Origin: Zygnema cylindricum
Lineage: Eukaryota > Streptophyta > Zygnematophyceae > Zygnematales > Zygnemataceae
DNA length: 38,741 bases
Reading direction: 5' to 3'
Assembly (NCBI GenBank): GCA_037447655.1
Contig: JBBHKE010000223.1
Location: 1-38,741 of the forward strand
Below, one piece after another: positions 9,420 through 20,190 of the stretch (position 1 is the stretch's first letter; the number at the start of each line of letters is the position of its first letter). The position numbers and the translations under genes were made by a program. The notes beneath the pieces were generated by a model. That model saw only the letters and a list, made by a program, of their open reading frames with translations, was not told the DNA's origin and did no database searches.

Positions 9420-9822
9420 TAGTGTTGGGTATCAAGGACCTTTTGCCGATATTCGATATATATCGAATTTTAGGTACCCGATAATCGATATATCGCTTCG
9501 ATATATCGAAAACCAAATTATCGCGATATATCGCCAATAGATCGCAGATATATCGAGGCGTTAAAATTTTATTTTTTTTCCCCGATTTTTTTTTTCAAAA
9601 CCACCCCTTAATTGAGCGCTTTCCTTACGATTTCCGTACGCTCTTCCGTACGATTTTCCGTACTAGGAATGTACGGACATCCAGTTTTTGCAATATATAT
9701 CGCGATAATTTATGTTCGTTCCGGTACGATATATCAAGGAATCTGCTCGATTGATATTCGATATATCGAAAATCGAAATTATCACGATATGAATTTACGC
9801 GATACCCAACACTACTCTTTAT
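9412..9822. mobile_element. Non-autonomous hAT element (395 bp) with 8-bp target duplication
   Basis: The element is 9420-9814. It has perfect 14-bp inverted ends, TAGTGTTGGGTATC and GATACCCAACACTA, flanked by CTCTTTAT at 9412-9419 and 9815-9822. An 8-bp duplication and a TAGTG start are the hAT signature. No transposase is encoded. The interior is full of CGATATATCG-type palindromes near both ends (about 9450-9555 and 9695-9790), which could act as clustered subterminal binding sites. The ends are perfect, so this copy may be fairly recent. Confidence 0.93.
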
Positions 9823-9950
9823 AACCAATAGTTATTTTAGGCCGTGCTATCCACAAGAATCTGGACTTTCTTAATGACTCAATTCCGTGCAGATCTTGGG
9901 CCATACATTATCGGCCCATTAATCAATTGCTTGTGACACGCTGTCTCGTA
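9823..9950. other. Short unique spacer
   Basis: Between the hAT element and Copia-2. I see no motif or frame. Confidence 0.4.
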
Positions 9951-9955
9951 CTTAC
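9951..9955. repeat. Target-site duplication of Copia-2, left copy (CTTAC)
   Basis: CTTAC precedes the LTR and recurs exactly at 15714-15718. Confidence 0.9.
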
Positions 9956-10526
9956 AAAAATATTACAAACCTAATAAATTACACACACAACAATGGTGTT
10001 CCTCCAAAAACACATTCAATATATTAAGCACAATGCAAATACAACTTATTTTCTTCCTTCCTTTTACTTATGATCTTTCTACGCCTCCTTAACAAGCTAC
10101 GCCTCCAAAAAGATAATTCTACCACGAAGTCTCAACTAATATATATAGGTACACGACTAGAAACGCGTAGGAATCAACGTGGTAAAATGCACGACCAATA
10201 AGTTGAACCGACTTGAACAACACGGTACGACTAGGAAAGTCAACCGCGAACCAACTTGAATCACACGGTACGACTTGAACTTACGTGAACCGAAACTACC
10301 AAGAAATTTCCACGTCACTTCTATAGTACTATTCAAACATACGTGAAACGAAACGAACACTTAATTTCTACGTCACTTCAAATATCCAGCGACGAAACTA
10401 CTTCGTCGCTAACTTCTACGTCACTTCAAATATCTAGCGACGAGACAACTTTCGTCGCTAGTCGTCACTACTTTAGCTACGAGAGTATCTCGTCGCTAAG
10501 TAAGTGCTCAGTACAATATCCTAACA
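9956..10526 (-). repeat. Copia-2 3' LTR
   Basis: 571 bp. On the minus strand it starts TGTTAGGATATTG and ends in a T-run. It contains three GCGACGA hairpins near its start (see 10383-10500) and CTATATATA as a possible TATA box (about 10138-10148). Confidence 0.92.
10383..10500. repeat. Three tandem hairpins in the Copia-2 U3
   Basis: AGCGACGAA / TTCGTCGCT, then TAGCGACGA / TCGTCGCTA, then a third imperfect stem AGCTACGAGA / TCTCGTCGCT. The first two are preceded by the same direct repeat, CTTCTACGTCACTTCAAATA (with CTACGTCA, a CRE/bZIP-like core). The 5' LTR copy (about 15570-15690) has the same design with a few changes. Confidence 0.8.
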
Positions 10527-10536
10527 TTCCCCCTCT
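10527..10536 (-). promoter_or_regulatory. Polypurine tract of Copia-2
   Basis: The minus strand reads AGAGGGGGAA directly before the LTR start TGTTAGG. Confidence 0.85.
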
Positions 10537-10560
10537 TACTGAGACACTTAAAGCCCCCTT

Positions 10561-12273
10561 TTACCCCATGCCCACTAACTTCTTTCCCATTTCATAGACT
10601 TCCTTCAATGCTGCTTTGGTTAACATATCAACAGCTTGTTCTTCTGTAGGAACAAACGAAAATTCAACTTCTTTTTCCGCAACCAAATCTCGAAAAAAAT
10701 GCCACTGAATTTTAATGTGTTTAGTGCGCTTATGCAAAATAGGATTTTTACTAAGTGCAATGGAAGACATATTATCACTTAATATTTGCATGCATTCTTT
10801 TTCCACTCCAACCTCCGATAGAAATTCTTTAATCCACACAGCATTCTTCGCAGCATGAGACGCAGCCATATACTCCGCCTCCGTTGATGAAAGTGCCACA
10901 GTAGGTTGCAAACGGGAATTCCACGAGATCACTCCTCCTGCAAGTAAAAACACATATCCTGACGTAGACCTTCCTATATCATGGTCTCCTCCATAGTCGG
11001 CATCACAATATCCATAACAACTCAAGCCCTCACCCTTCCTATAAACAATTCCAAGACTAAGTGTTCCAGCCAAATATCTAAAGATTCTCTTCACTGCCTC
11101 CCAATGTATTTTTTTCGGATTGCTACAATACCGAGAAACCACGCTCACTGCGGCACTAATGTCTGGCCTAGTACCGACACTCAAATACATTAAGCTTCCG
11201 ACCGCCTCCCTAAACGGGGCATCAACGTCGGGACCTTTAACAAAATTAGAAAGCTTATCACGAGGATCAAGGAGAGTTCCAAGTGGCTTATAATCTAAAA
11301 ACCCAAATCTTTCAAATACCTCTTTTGCATATTGTTCCTGGCTTAACTTAATATCTCCGTTCCTCCTTCTCTGAATCTGAACTCCCACAATGTATTGTGC
11401 ATCTCCTAAGTCTGTGATTTTAAAATACTTCCGAAATTCAATCTTTAATTCTCCAAGTAAATCCAAGTTGTGAGAGATAGAAATAAAATCATCTACGTAA
11501 ACACTAAAAATTACCATGTCCCTACCTTCTCCCCGAATATACACTCCACAATCTGCAGTAAGCCTCCTAAATCCCAAAATTAGTAAGACCTTGTGAAGCT
11601 TATGGTTCCATGTTCTTGGTGCCTGCTTCAAACCATACAAAGCCTTCCACAACCTCCATACTTTTCCATTCTTTCCAGGAACTCCTTCTGGAATTTTCAT
11701 ATACACCTCCTCTTCTAATTCTCTATTTAATAAAGTTGTCTCTACATCCATCTGTTGGATATGCATTCCTTCCGCCGCCGCCATTGCAATAATTGCTCGC
11801 AAAGAATCAAACTTAACCACAGGAGCAAAAGTCTCAGAATAATCAATACCCTCTTTCTGTTGAAAGCCTTTACATACTAACCGCGCCTTATACTTAAGAA
11901 TTTCTCACGAAGCTCCCGTCTTTGTCTTAAAAACCCACTTTGAGTCAATCGCCTTCTTACCAACCGGTAAATCTACCTCTTCAAAACACCCATTCGATTT
12001 TACAGAATTAAATTCTTTGATAATCGTCCGGCGGAGTCTCTTAGTATGATTGAGGATCCGCCGGACGATTTTCTGTAATTGCTTTTCATAAGAGAAAGGA
12101 TTCCGCCCTTCCTTCTCTAATTTCAGAAATTGCCCTCTGGTAGCTGGTTTGCTTTTTATATGACTGTCCAGGTGAAAATCGTTCCGGTGCCTTCCCTTTA
12201 GTGGATCTTTTACTTCTCCGTACGTCATCTGCAAATTCTTTATCCGAATCACTGTTCTCAATCTTGTCATCAT
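10561..12273 (-). pseudogene. Copia-2 reverse transcriptase and RNase H
   Basis: One frame with a single internal TGA (11905-11907). RT begins near 11990 with VDLPVGKKAIDSKWVFKTK, then ARLVCKGFQQKEGIDY. After the stop come IQQMDVETTLLNRELEEEVY, ALYGLKQAPRTWNHKL and SVYVDDFISIS with the YVDD active site. The thumb/connection RPDISAAVSVVSRYC follows, then RNase H: YCDADYGGD, RSTSGYVFLL, SSTEAEYMAAS, LSDNMSSIALSKNP, KRTKHIKI and QAVDMLTKA. The palm and RNase H catalytic residues all look intact. It ends 24 bp before the polypurine tract. This is the best preserved coding part of the element. Confidence 0.93.
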
Positions 12274-13318
12274 CCTCCTTCTCTAGGGTTGTCTCTTCTG
12301 ATGTCACGTTGTGAATGCTTCTAGGTGATTCTCTGGTGACCTTGTCTCCTTGTGATTTGGTACCGCTAAGCTTAGGTGTCAAAACTTTCTCTAAAGGTTT
12401 CTCTCCAAATCGCACCTTTTTCTTCGTCTCTACCTTTGACAAAACTTCATCCTCTTCCTCCTCCTCTCCAGTGAACTTCTCATCATGACTTTCCTCCTCA
12501 TAATCTTGAGCTCGTTTGGACTCATTAGCTCCCTTTACCATCCATTCCAAGTTCTCATTAAACTCCACATTTCTAGACTCTTTAACCCTTCTAGTGACTG
12601 GGTTGTAAATCCTATACTGCATTGAGTTCTCACTATATCCCACAAAATATCCTTCCCATGACCGTGAAGCAAACTTTCCCTCCCGATTTCTTTCCTCTAT
12701 GTATTCCATAGCCTCACATCCCCAAATCCTTAAGTGTTTTACCGTAGGTGTTTGTCCACTCCAAAGTTCCTCCGGTGTTTTGTTGCTTAAAGCGGAATTT
12801 ATTCTCCTCTTGGTAATATGGTTAGCTGCCCTGATTGCTTCTCCCCAAAGACGATGCGTGAGTTTTGTCGTATGGAGCATGGCTCGTACCATTTCTTGCA
12901 ATGTCCGATTCTTCCTCTCTGTAATTCCATTCGATTGTGGGGAATAAGGAGCCTTGAACTGTTGTTTAATCCCTGTCTCTTTACAGTAATCGGCGAAAGC
13001 AAGAAATTCACCTCCTCGGTCTGAGCGTACCGCCTTTACCTGCCTCCCACTTTCCCTCTCAGCCATGACCACAAAGTCTTTAAATGTTTCAAGATGTGTG
13101 TCCCCACAAATATCTACATGGACTAGATCTAGAGGGGCATTCGCTTTGAATTGAAGATCTTTCACCGGATGAGGCTTCCTTTTATGTTTCCCTTTTGTGC
13201 ATCCAACACATCCAATGACCTTCTCTCCTGTTGCCACATCTAGCCCTCGAACCGCCCCATGAGGAATCATCTCCTTAATGTTACTCTCTGAAGTGTGACA
13301 CATACGATGGTGCCACAA
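12086..13318 (-). pseudogene. Copia-2 integrase with an in-frame core deletion
   Basis: It starts with the zinc-binding half WHHRMCHTSESN...CVGCTKGKHKRK. Then comes the catalytic core: LVHVDICGD (first Asp), VRSDRGGEF (second Asp), SPQSNGITERKNRTL (Glu). The first two Asp are only 31 residues apart, where about 60 is usual as I recall, so roughly 30 codons around the DDFSR strand are missing without a frameshift. Asp to Glu is 34 positions instead of 36. The C-terminal part (LRIWGCEAMEYI, FVGYSENSMQYRIYNP) and an acidic linker follow. The frame is lost near 12105. Confidence 0.9.
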
Positions 13319-13339
13319 CGTGAGGTCCTCCTTGTTTAC

Positions 13340-14089
13340 TTATACCGAATGGAGATGACCTTCTTCATCTGCCGTCCTATTTTCTGGTTTTCTCCAAATC
13401 AGCCTACTTTGCATATTTTCAGTCACAACGCCTTCTGCAAATGGCCCTGTTTTACTACTCAAAATGATTCTACCTCCTTCTAAGCATGTGGCTCTTCCTC
13501 CTTTCTTTTTAAGTTGTGGGACACTTAAGAGATTAATGCACCCCCGTGGATTATAAAGCACATTGTTAAAACGTACTCTATTGACTCTAGTTTTCCCTTC
13601 CCTATCTTGTGTTGGTAGATCCAACCGTACTGTTCCCACTGTATCGATGACCATCATTGAACCATTAGCCACTATGATGGATTTTGGTATAGTGAGTTTT
13701 CTAATGTCACTGAATAGTCCTGGATCTGAACACATGTGATGTGTGGCACCTGAATCTATGATCCAATTGTTAAATTTTCCCTTACTCTCCTTGCCTCGTG
13801 TGTGAAATAGAATATCCTCCTTTTCCTGTGATTCCTCGATAAGTGAAACGAAAAATTCTTGATCCTGTCCCATTGGCCCATCCCCAACAAAATCCCCTCT
13901 ACCTGATGAGCTACTTCCACTTCCTCCACTTCCTCCGCCTCTAAATTGTCCCCCTCCACGATTGTTTCCCATGTTTTGATAACAACCGCGACCAGTGTGT
14001 CCCCATTTATGACAAACGTTACACTGTTTCCTTTTGTCTGGGCATTCAAAAGAGCCATGCCCAATCTCGTTACAATTGTAACAAGTCAT
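13340..14089 (-). pseudogene. Copia-2 Gag zinc knuckles and protease
   Basis: Two CCHC knuckles lie back to back, CYNCNEIGHGSFEC and CNVCHKWGHTGRGC (both CX2CX4HX4C), followed by a Gly/Ser-rich linker. The protease site is WIIDSGATHHMC with an intact DSGA, then MMVIDTVGTVRLDL and VRFNNVLYNPRGCINLLSV, leading into the gag-pre-integrase region. A TAA at 13340-13342 separates it from the integrase segment, which continues in the same frame (VNKEDLTLWHHRMCH). Most plant copia elements have one knuckle; two are less common. Confidence 0.9.
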
Positions 14090-14128
14090 CTGAGAGGTAT
14101 CACGTTGATATGAGCCTCTCCCTGGGCC

Positions 14129-15105
14129 CTATGACCTGCCTCCTCGTCCACAATGTCCACCTCCTCTCCCCCTAGATCCCCTAAAGCTGTAAGCTCCTCC
14201 ATCATCCTCCACTTGATAACTCTGGTAGGATGACCCCTTATTTTCCTCTTTCGGTGTTGCTTTCTCCTTTTCCGTACTTTTCAAGTGATTGATAGCGTAT
14301 GCAATTGTTGGTTTCTCTCGCCCCTTGATGACCTCCTTTGCTACCGCAAACTTGCTTGGAAGACTCCTCATGAAAACAAACAACCTCTGTTTTTCTATAA
14401 GGAAGTTATTGAGTGAGTTAAGTTGTTCTATGATAACATTAAACCTTTTGACTCCATCATCAATGGACTCATTCTCCTTCATTCTAAACCCAATATACTC
14501 CTCAAAGAGATAATTTTCATTTGCCTCAAATCCTTTTTCTAACGCATTTTGCAAAGCGGTCCAACAATCAAAAGCCCTATCATGAGTTAGAAGGTGTTCA
14601 TGCATAGAACTAGCACAACTTTGTATAAGTGCGGTGGAGGCCGCCATATCTTTCTTGTCCCACTTATGTGCTCCGGCTGGATCCACGGAAGGATCCGGTC
14701 GTGTTTCTTCCCCGATAACGATGTCCCAAAGTTTTTTCGGTGTGAATGCTCCGCGAATGTATCTCTTCCAAATTGCATAGTTGGAACCCATGAAGACGAT
14801 GGTTTTATTAAACACTTTAAAATCATCATCTTCGCTCTCCTCCTCTTCCTCATAAAGTTTAGATTTCCCCTTTTTTTTTTTTTTTTATTAGAGTTGCGTG
14901 AGTCTCCACTTACTCCTCCATCTCCATCGTCTTCTTGTGTTTTGAGAAACTCTTGAAAGCGTTCAAATGTTCCTTCTTCCATCTTCACATTTTTCTCCCC
15001 CCACTCGTCATACTCATCATATTGTGTCCTTGTAACTCCTACTCCACTAACTCCCCCACTAGCTCCTCCACTAGGTTCCGCCGGGAATTTCCCTTTCTCC
15101 GCCAT
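14129..15105 (-). pseudogene. Copia-2 gag N-terminal part
   Basis: The ATG at 15105 opens an acidic, Gly-rich leader (MAEKGKFPAEPSGG, then DEYDEWGEKN). The frame shifts at a 16-17 base A run (plus-strand T run at about 14870-14886) and resumes as FNKTIVFMGSNYAIWKRY, TPKKLWDIVIGEE, DCWTALQNALEKGF, EQLNSLNNFLIEKQ and a Gly/Arg tail up to a TAG at 14129. The middle is the usual copia Gag (UBN2-like) core. The shift at a homopolymer is most simply slippage damage. Because the LTRs are young, programmed slippage cannot be excluded from one copy. Confidence 0.87.
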
Positions 15106-15130
15106 ACCGGCAAGTGTTGCCAGTAACCCG

Positions 15131-15143
15131 CTGCGATACCAAT
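15131..15143 (-). promoter_or_regulatory. Copia-2 primer-binding site, tRNA 3'-end type
   Basis: After the LTR the minus strand reads ATTGGTATCGCAG. TGGTATC matches the complement of the initiator tRNA-Met 3' end (TGGTATCAGAGC), the common plant copia pattern, but the following bases differ. Either it is mutated or another tRNA ending in GAUACCA is used. It contrasts with Copia-1, which uses an internal tRNA site. Confidence 0.65.
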
Positions 15144-15713
15144 TAAAAGATTACAAACCTAATAAATTACACACACAACAATGGTGTTCCTCCAAAAACA
15201 CATTCAATATATTAAGCACAATGCAAATACAACTTCTTTTCTTCCTTCCTTTTACTTCTAATCTTTCTACGCCTCCTTAACAAGCTACGCCTCCAAAAAG
15301 ATAATTCTACCACGAAGTCTCAACTAATATATATAGGTACACGACTAGAAACGCGTAGGAATCAACGTGGTAAAATGCACGACCAATAAGTTGAACCGAC
15401 TTGAACAACACAGTACGACTAGGAAAGTCAACCGCGAACCAACTTGAATCACACGGTACGACTTGAACTTACGTGAACCGAAACTACCAAGAAATTTCCA
15501 CGTCACTTCTATAGTACTATTCAAACATACGTGAAACGAAACGGACACTTAATTTCTACGTCACTTCAAATATCCAGCGACGAAACTACTTCGTCGCTAA
15601 CTTCTACGTTACTTCAAATATCTAGCGACGAGACAACTTTCATCGCTAGTCGTCGCTACTTTAGCTACGAGATATCTCGTCGCTAAGTAAGTGCTCAGTA
15701 CAATATCCTAACA
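15144..15713 (-). repeat. Copia-2 5' LTR
   Basis: 570 bp, about 98% identical to 9956-10526, with one single-base indel inside the third hairpin. Possible TATA (CTATATATA on the minus strand) at about 15326-15336. Confidence 0.92.
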
Positions 15714-15718
15714 CTTAC
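15714..15718. repeat. Target-site duplication of Copia-2, right copy (CTTAC)
   Basis: Exact copy of 9951-9955. Confidence 0.9.
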
Positions 15719-16278
15719 GAGGTTTTCACTTGAAAACTCCTAAAGCGACTTTACAAACATGAATTTTGTCTTTTGCGAGAAGTCCAAAAGTTACCTGTCA
15801 CTTTGACAACCTAACATTGTACCTTTTCGCACCGATCTAAAATATTGCTGTCTTTATCCATAATATTATTGCAATGAAAACTACATAAATTTCCCGAACG
15901 TATAGCTACAGTTCAGTACAGTACATGTTGCAACCATTACCGTACTGCACTTTTTAATGACTTTGACATAAAAATCTCGAATATATACACAGAATAATCA
16001 TTGGTCCTACTGTTGGGACATATTATTCTTTAACTGAACAGCTCATCATCACGTCCCTTTTTCTAGTACAGTTTCGTACTAGCCTGTTGTACAGCTAGCC
16101 AAGAACAACAAATAGAAATATGCCAGTTGGTACAGAACCAGAACAGAGAATAATATCTTACAGGACATACAAATTGAAAAGTTTTTATTGCAAAAATTGT
16201 GATGGCAAAACCATCTGTGTACAAAAGGGGTAAAACTGAAAAAAATATTTGGAGACTACAAGAGTCACAAGAAACAGC
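15719..16278. other. No gene seen
   Basis: AT-rich sequence with several GTAC-containing palindromes (for example CAGTACAGTACATG near 15913). There is no convincing frame and no paired ends. Confidence 0.4.
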
Positions 16279-17030
16279 TACAACCGTGTATCGCTATTAG
16301 AATTAGAGCGTTGTTCCATTAGGCGGTCTTTGTAAACATCAAATATTCGTTTACTGAAGCGACGGTTCCATTGTGTCGGGTCTGTAACCGACATTTGTTT
16401 TTGCGTGGCACACTTTGATTTGGCCACGTAATAAAAGAATACGATTTTGGTATTCTTCAGAGAATCTCTGGCAGCAAATTGTGACCACGTATTCGTACCA
16501 GCGAAGGTAAATAGTGACTCGTACGACGTATTGAATAAAATCTGTACGGGCGGACGAAACTTAAGATTTGTAAAAGCGTACGAAAATGTCAAAATGGTTA
16601 GTGGATCGCGTGAAACAATATCCTCCGTCAAAGATTTTTTTGCGTCTTCCGCTGGCCTCGCGTCCTCCCTGGCGGAAGGCACATGTCATATGGGACGTGT
16701 ACCCACCTGGTTGCGCGGTCGTCGTGGATATTTGTTCACTTTTCCACGAGGCACGATGTTATTCATTCAGGCGCTAAGAATTGACATACCCCGGGTCACT
16801 TGTTGCGAACTATAAGTGTCAAACGATGGAGTATCCGATTATGCATCCAACGGTCCAAGTTTACGCCTATAAACGTGGAGAATCAAATCCCTCATTCAGT
16901 AGGCTTGTTTTTCTGACATTTTATTATTTTTGGTACGGCACTATACAAAAGAGTACGGCTTTCAGTAGACAACGACATTTTTCCCCTAATGGAACCTTAC
17001 CCTTAACCCTAATAGCGATGCAAGGGTGTT
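16279..17030. mobile_element. CACCG-end family element, about 750 bp, degenerate
   Basis: The left end ACAACCGTGTATCGCTATTAG and the right end CCCTAATAGCGATGCAAGGGT form an imperfect inverted pair of the family seen at 18767, 23608, 24554 and elsewhere. The interior is unlike the short members. A 134-codon minus-strand frame (16682-16278) is open across most of it but has no motif I recognise. The boundaries are approximate. Confidence 0.5.
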
Positions 17031-17037
17031 CATACCA

Positions 17038-18179
17038 TAGTTCAAAACATTGTTCAAAAGTAGGTGAAAGTAGGCCTATACAATATGCCTATTGTATGCA
17101 AAACATACAATATGACCTTAAGACCCATATTGTATTGGTCGAAAAATGAAAAAAAATAGTTACAAGGTTGAGTTACACATCGATCGATAGAGAATTAAAC
17201 GTCATGTCTATATTTTGAAAAAAAATCGGACAAAAAAAACAATTTCTATGAGTTTTGAGGTAAAACTTATTTAAACCGTTAGATTCAGATGATGGGACGG
17301 TCTATGATCAAAGTAGTTGATCTAAGAAGATCACATGAAAAGCCCATAATACAACTTACGATTGGACTATCTGTCATATTAGCGTCTGTAATTTTGAACG
17401 TCCGCGCGTTTTAGTTCGCTAAAAAAATTTGAACGTCCGCGCGTTTTAGTTCGCTAAAAAAATTCGTCCGTCGGCGGGCGCTAAACTATGATCATACGTC
17501 AGATTTGTACGTCCATACAAGAGTGTCCACAACGAACACCCATACAGTATGCCTACTCTACAGGAGTTTAGTGCCAAGTTTTGTGCGCCTACCAAAGGCC
17601 TACCATAAAAACGCCTACTTTTGAAGGCGGCTTTTTTATGGTAAGCCTTTTGTAGGCGCACGAAACTTGACACAAAACTCGCATAGAGTAAGCATACTAT
17701 ATGTGTGTGCGTTGTGCACACTCTTGTACGAACGTACATATCTGACGTATCATCATAGTACAGCGAACGCCACCGTACGAAATTTTTTAGCGAACTGACA
17801 CGGCATAGGATGACATTCTGCGGGAAAAAAAACCCGGAAAAAAAAAACAAACGCGGAGGTAAGTCCTATCGTAAGTTGTGTTATGGGCTTTTCATGTGAT
17901 CTTCTTAGATCGCTACTTTGATTAGCATCCGTTCGATCGTCCGAATCTGACAGTTTAAATAAAATATACCTCAAAACTCACAGAAAAATAAGAATTTGTC
18001 CGAATGTTTTTCAAAATTTAGACATCACGTTTAATTCTCTATCGATTGATGTGCAACTCAACCCTGCTACTATTATTTTTCATTTTGCGACCAATACAAT
18101 ATGGGTCTTAAGGCCATATTGTATGTTTTGCGTATAATAGGCATATTGTATGGGCCTACTTTCACTTACTTTTGAACTA
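17038..18179. mobile_element. 1.14-kb fold-back: two AGTTCAAAAGTAGG elements head to head
   Basis: The left half (17038 to about 17622) has the same block order as the single copy at 32316-32879. The right half (about 17623-18179) is an inverted second copy. The halves meet at CGCCTACTTTTGAA / GGCGGCTTTTTTATGG, where the inner terminus of the right copy is trimmed. The first ~330 bp of each arm match closely. The left end has a 12-bp duplication (CATTGTTCAAAA), and about 35 bp containing GAACGTCCGCGCG is duplicated near 17394-17461. It has no coding capacity. A transcript would fold into a hairpin with arms over 500 nt. Confidence 0.85.
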
Positions 18180-18766
18180 TGGTACATACAGCTTACAACT
18201 ATTTGATGTCCCGTTCTGTAACACACGTGTCTTGTCTTCCCACTCTTGAGATCCACGTGGCAGGTTACGTCGCCACTTTTAAGTTTTTGCCTTTCCGTGG
18301 TCATCACTCGTTACTTTGCACGCTTCGATTCTTCAAGCATCGTCTCATAATCCGCCACCTGTCACAAAGAGAGAGGATCTTCCTCGCGCGTGTACCGAAT
18401 CTCTTAACGCCAAATCATTCGTTCAATTATCGTTGTACTTGCAGAAAGTACAGTACGCTCGCAACAAATCCACTGTCTAGCGCACTTTTACTTTACTTTC
18501 GTACTTTTTGGAAGGGCGACTTTCTCGAATCTTTTTTGGGACGTCCACGTCCACTTGACACGAATCTTGCTCCCGCATTCGATTGACTGCTTTTCGTGGC
18601 CAATCGTGTCGTCCTCCCTATTGTTTTTTTTGTTTTTTTTTCCTTCCATAATCTGCCAAACGTCCGGACTTTATGCAACATACCTACGAATATTCCACTA
18701 CTGTACTGTACCTCCGAATACGTCATCATTATTTGGGATGACGTGAACCTACTATGACTTGGAGAA
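18180..18766. other. No gene seen
   Basis: Unique sequence with scattered open frames of 60-135 codons and no recognisable motif. CCACGTGGCA (about 18252) is a G-box-like palindrome, isolated. Confidence 0.35.
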
Positions 18767-18964
18767 TAAACCGTGAATCGCTATTAATGTTAATGTTTTT
18801 TTCGTCGCGCAATACATCTTTTCTCCGTACATACTTCCGATTGAAAATTAAGATTCTCAGCTTTCGATTGGCTGTCTGAAATTGAAAATCGGACAAGTGT
18901 GTACGGAGAAAACATGTTTTAAGTGGCAAAAAAATTATTAACACTAACAGCAATACACGGTGTA
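18767..18964. mobile_element. CACCG-end family MITE, 198 bp
   Basis: The ends are TAAACCGTGAATCGCTATTA and TAACAGCAATACACGGTGTA (with ATTAACAC just inside on each side). The interior has inverted subterminal blocks: CTCCGTACATACTTCCGAT on the left, ATCGGACAAGTGTGTACGGA on the right. TA at both ends fits a TA target. Same subfamily as 23608, 24554 (outer), 29294 and 29673 (outer). Confidence 0.85.
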
Positions 18965-20050
18965 GTGTTGAGATTGATGTTGTGGGTAGAGTTAAAGACA
19001 TAGCCTAAACCGTACTTATTTCAGTTATTTGTGATTCTCGAAGGCTAGCAGAAGAAAGAATTATCTTGTACTCTTTTTTTTGCATTCCACAATCGTTTCT
19101 TCTTGATAAAAAAAGAATACATGTTAATGTGAAACATTTATTGAGATCACGGATTTACCATTTAGTATTGATCAAGTATATTTTGTAATGCTGAATTTTA
19201 CGTTCACTTCTCGTTGTCAAGAGAACAATATCAAGAGAGAGCTTCTAAATTCAATTACAATGCCCACGACAATCAGTTTAGGTTTTAGTTTAGGTTTTAG
19301 TTTTTGTTTTAAATTTTGAGATTTGTTTTATAAGCAAATTTACTCGAATTGGTAGTTCACCCCATTTCCGATGAACTGCGTTAGAATTTCTGGTCCACAT
19401 TGGCTTTGTTCATTTTGTTTTTTAAACAAAATCTCTTGGGTTTGCCAATCCTTAGGTTGAATTAATGAAAATATATAATGATCCGGTGTAATCGGCATGA
19501 ATCAATGCAATTTGGTCAATCTCCATACCATCTACTAAAAAAAAACGGCTTCTAACAAAAGATGCATAAAAGCATGAAAAGTAGTTGTTGATGCCAGTCA
19601 TTGAAATGCGAGCATTTGCCCTGGCCAACAAACATTAAGCACGACCTTTCCACATTGTAAATTATCCTTGAAATCCTTACAATTTAATCTTGAAATTTGG
19701 TATAACGATGTTGTTTCTACATCTAATTTGATACTAAACATCTAACAACTAACATGGAACAATCAAAAAAGGAATCTATTTTCGAATATTGAATTCTAAA
19801 TGCTACCAATTGATGCTTGAGAATGACTCTCTATTATTTAAATAAAAGAAAACCGTTCCCTGTACGAGACGACAAACATTTCACCCCACATGAGAGAGAA
19901 AAACCAAAGCTAATCAATCAAAATTCCGAGCCTCGCCCTTCTCCACATTCAATTTATAAACTGATTCCGTACCGAAAACCTCAAACCTCAAACCTCAGTC
20001 TCCCCAAAAAAAGGTTTCCGAATCGATCCTAGACTAAACCCTTAAATTAA
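18965..20050. other. Intergenic; includes the 3' flank of gene A
   Basis: There is no convincing frame. GTTTTAGTTTAGGTTTTAGT near 19279-19302 is a simple TTTAGG-like repeat. The part just below 20051 should be the 3' UTR of gene A; I see no clear poly(A) signal. Confidence 0.4.
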
Positions 20051-20190
20051 TCAATTCTCAATTTTCTCAAACAAAAGAGTTGTACCGCGGCCGTCCCCAC
20101 TTTTCCCCTTTCCCCACTTTCCCCCATTTTCCCTATTTTCCCTCTCATCTCCTTTCTCTTGCCTTTCCCCTTTTTCCCCTTTCCAAATCC
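20051..20190. repeat. Polypyrimidine tract (plus strand) coding the charged tail of gene A
   Basis: CCCCTTT/CCCATTTTCCC-type low-complexity sequence. Read on the minus strand it gives the Gly/Lys/Glu-rich C-terminus of gene A. It is either a recently expanded tract read through to a new stop or a real disordered tail. Confidence 0.6.

Larger units (their letters stand above)
9956..15713 (-). mobile_element. Copia-2: Ty1/copia retrotransposon, fairly young, gag-pol disabled
   Basis: A 5758-bp element on the minus strand. In element order: 5' LTR 15713-15144; PBS 15143-15131; gag 15105-14129; zinc knuckles and protease 14089-13340; integrase from 13318; RT and RNase H to 10561; polypurine tract 10536-10527; and 3' LTR 10526-9956. 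The two LTRs differ at about a dozen positions in 570 bp (around 98% identical). It nevertheless has a frameshift in gag, in-frame stops near 14130, 13341 and 11906, a shift near 12105, and an integrase deletion. It is a different lineage from Copia-1, judged by LTR, PBS type and gag. Confidence 0.95.

Noticed and set aside
16278-16682. 134-codon minus-strand frame within the degenerate CACCG-end element.
   Set aside because: No motif, no splice logic, and an overlapping plus-strand frame of similar length.
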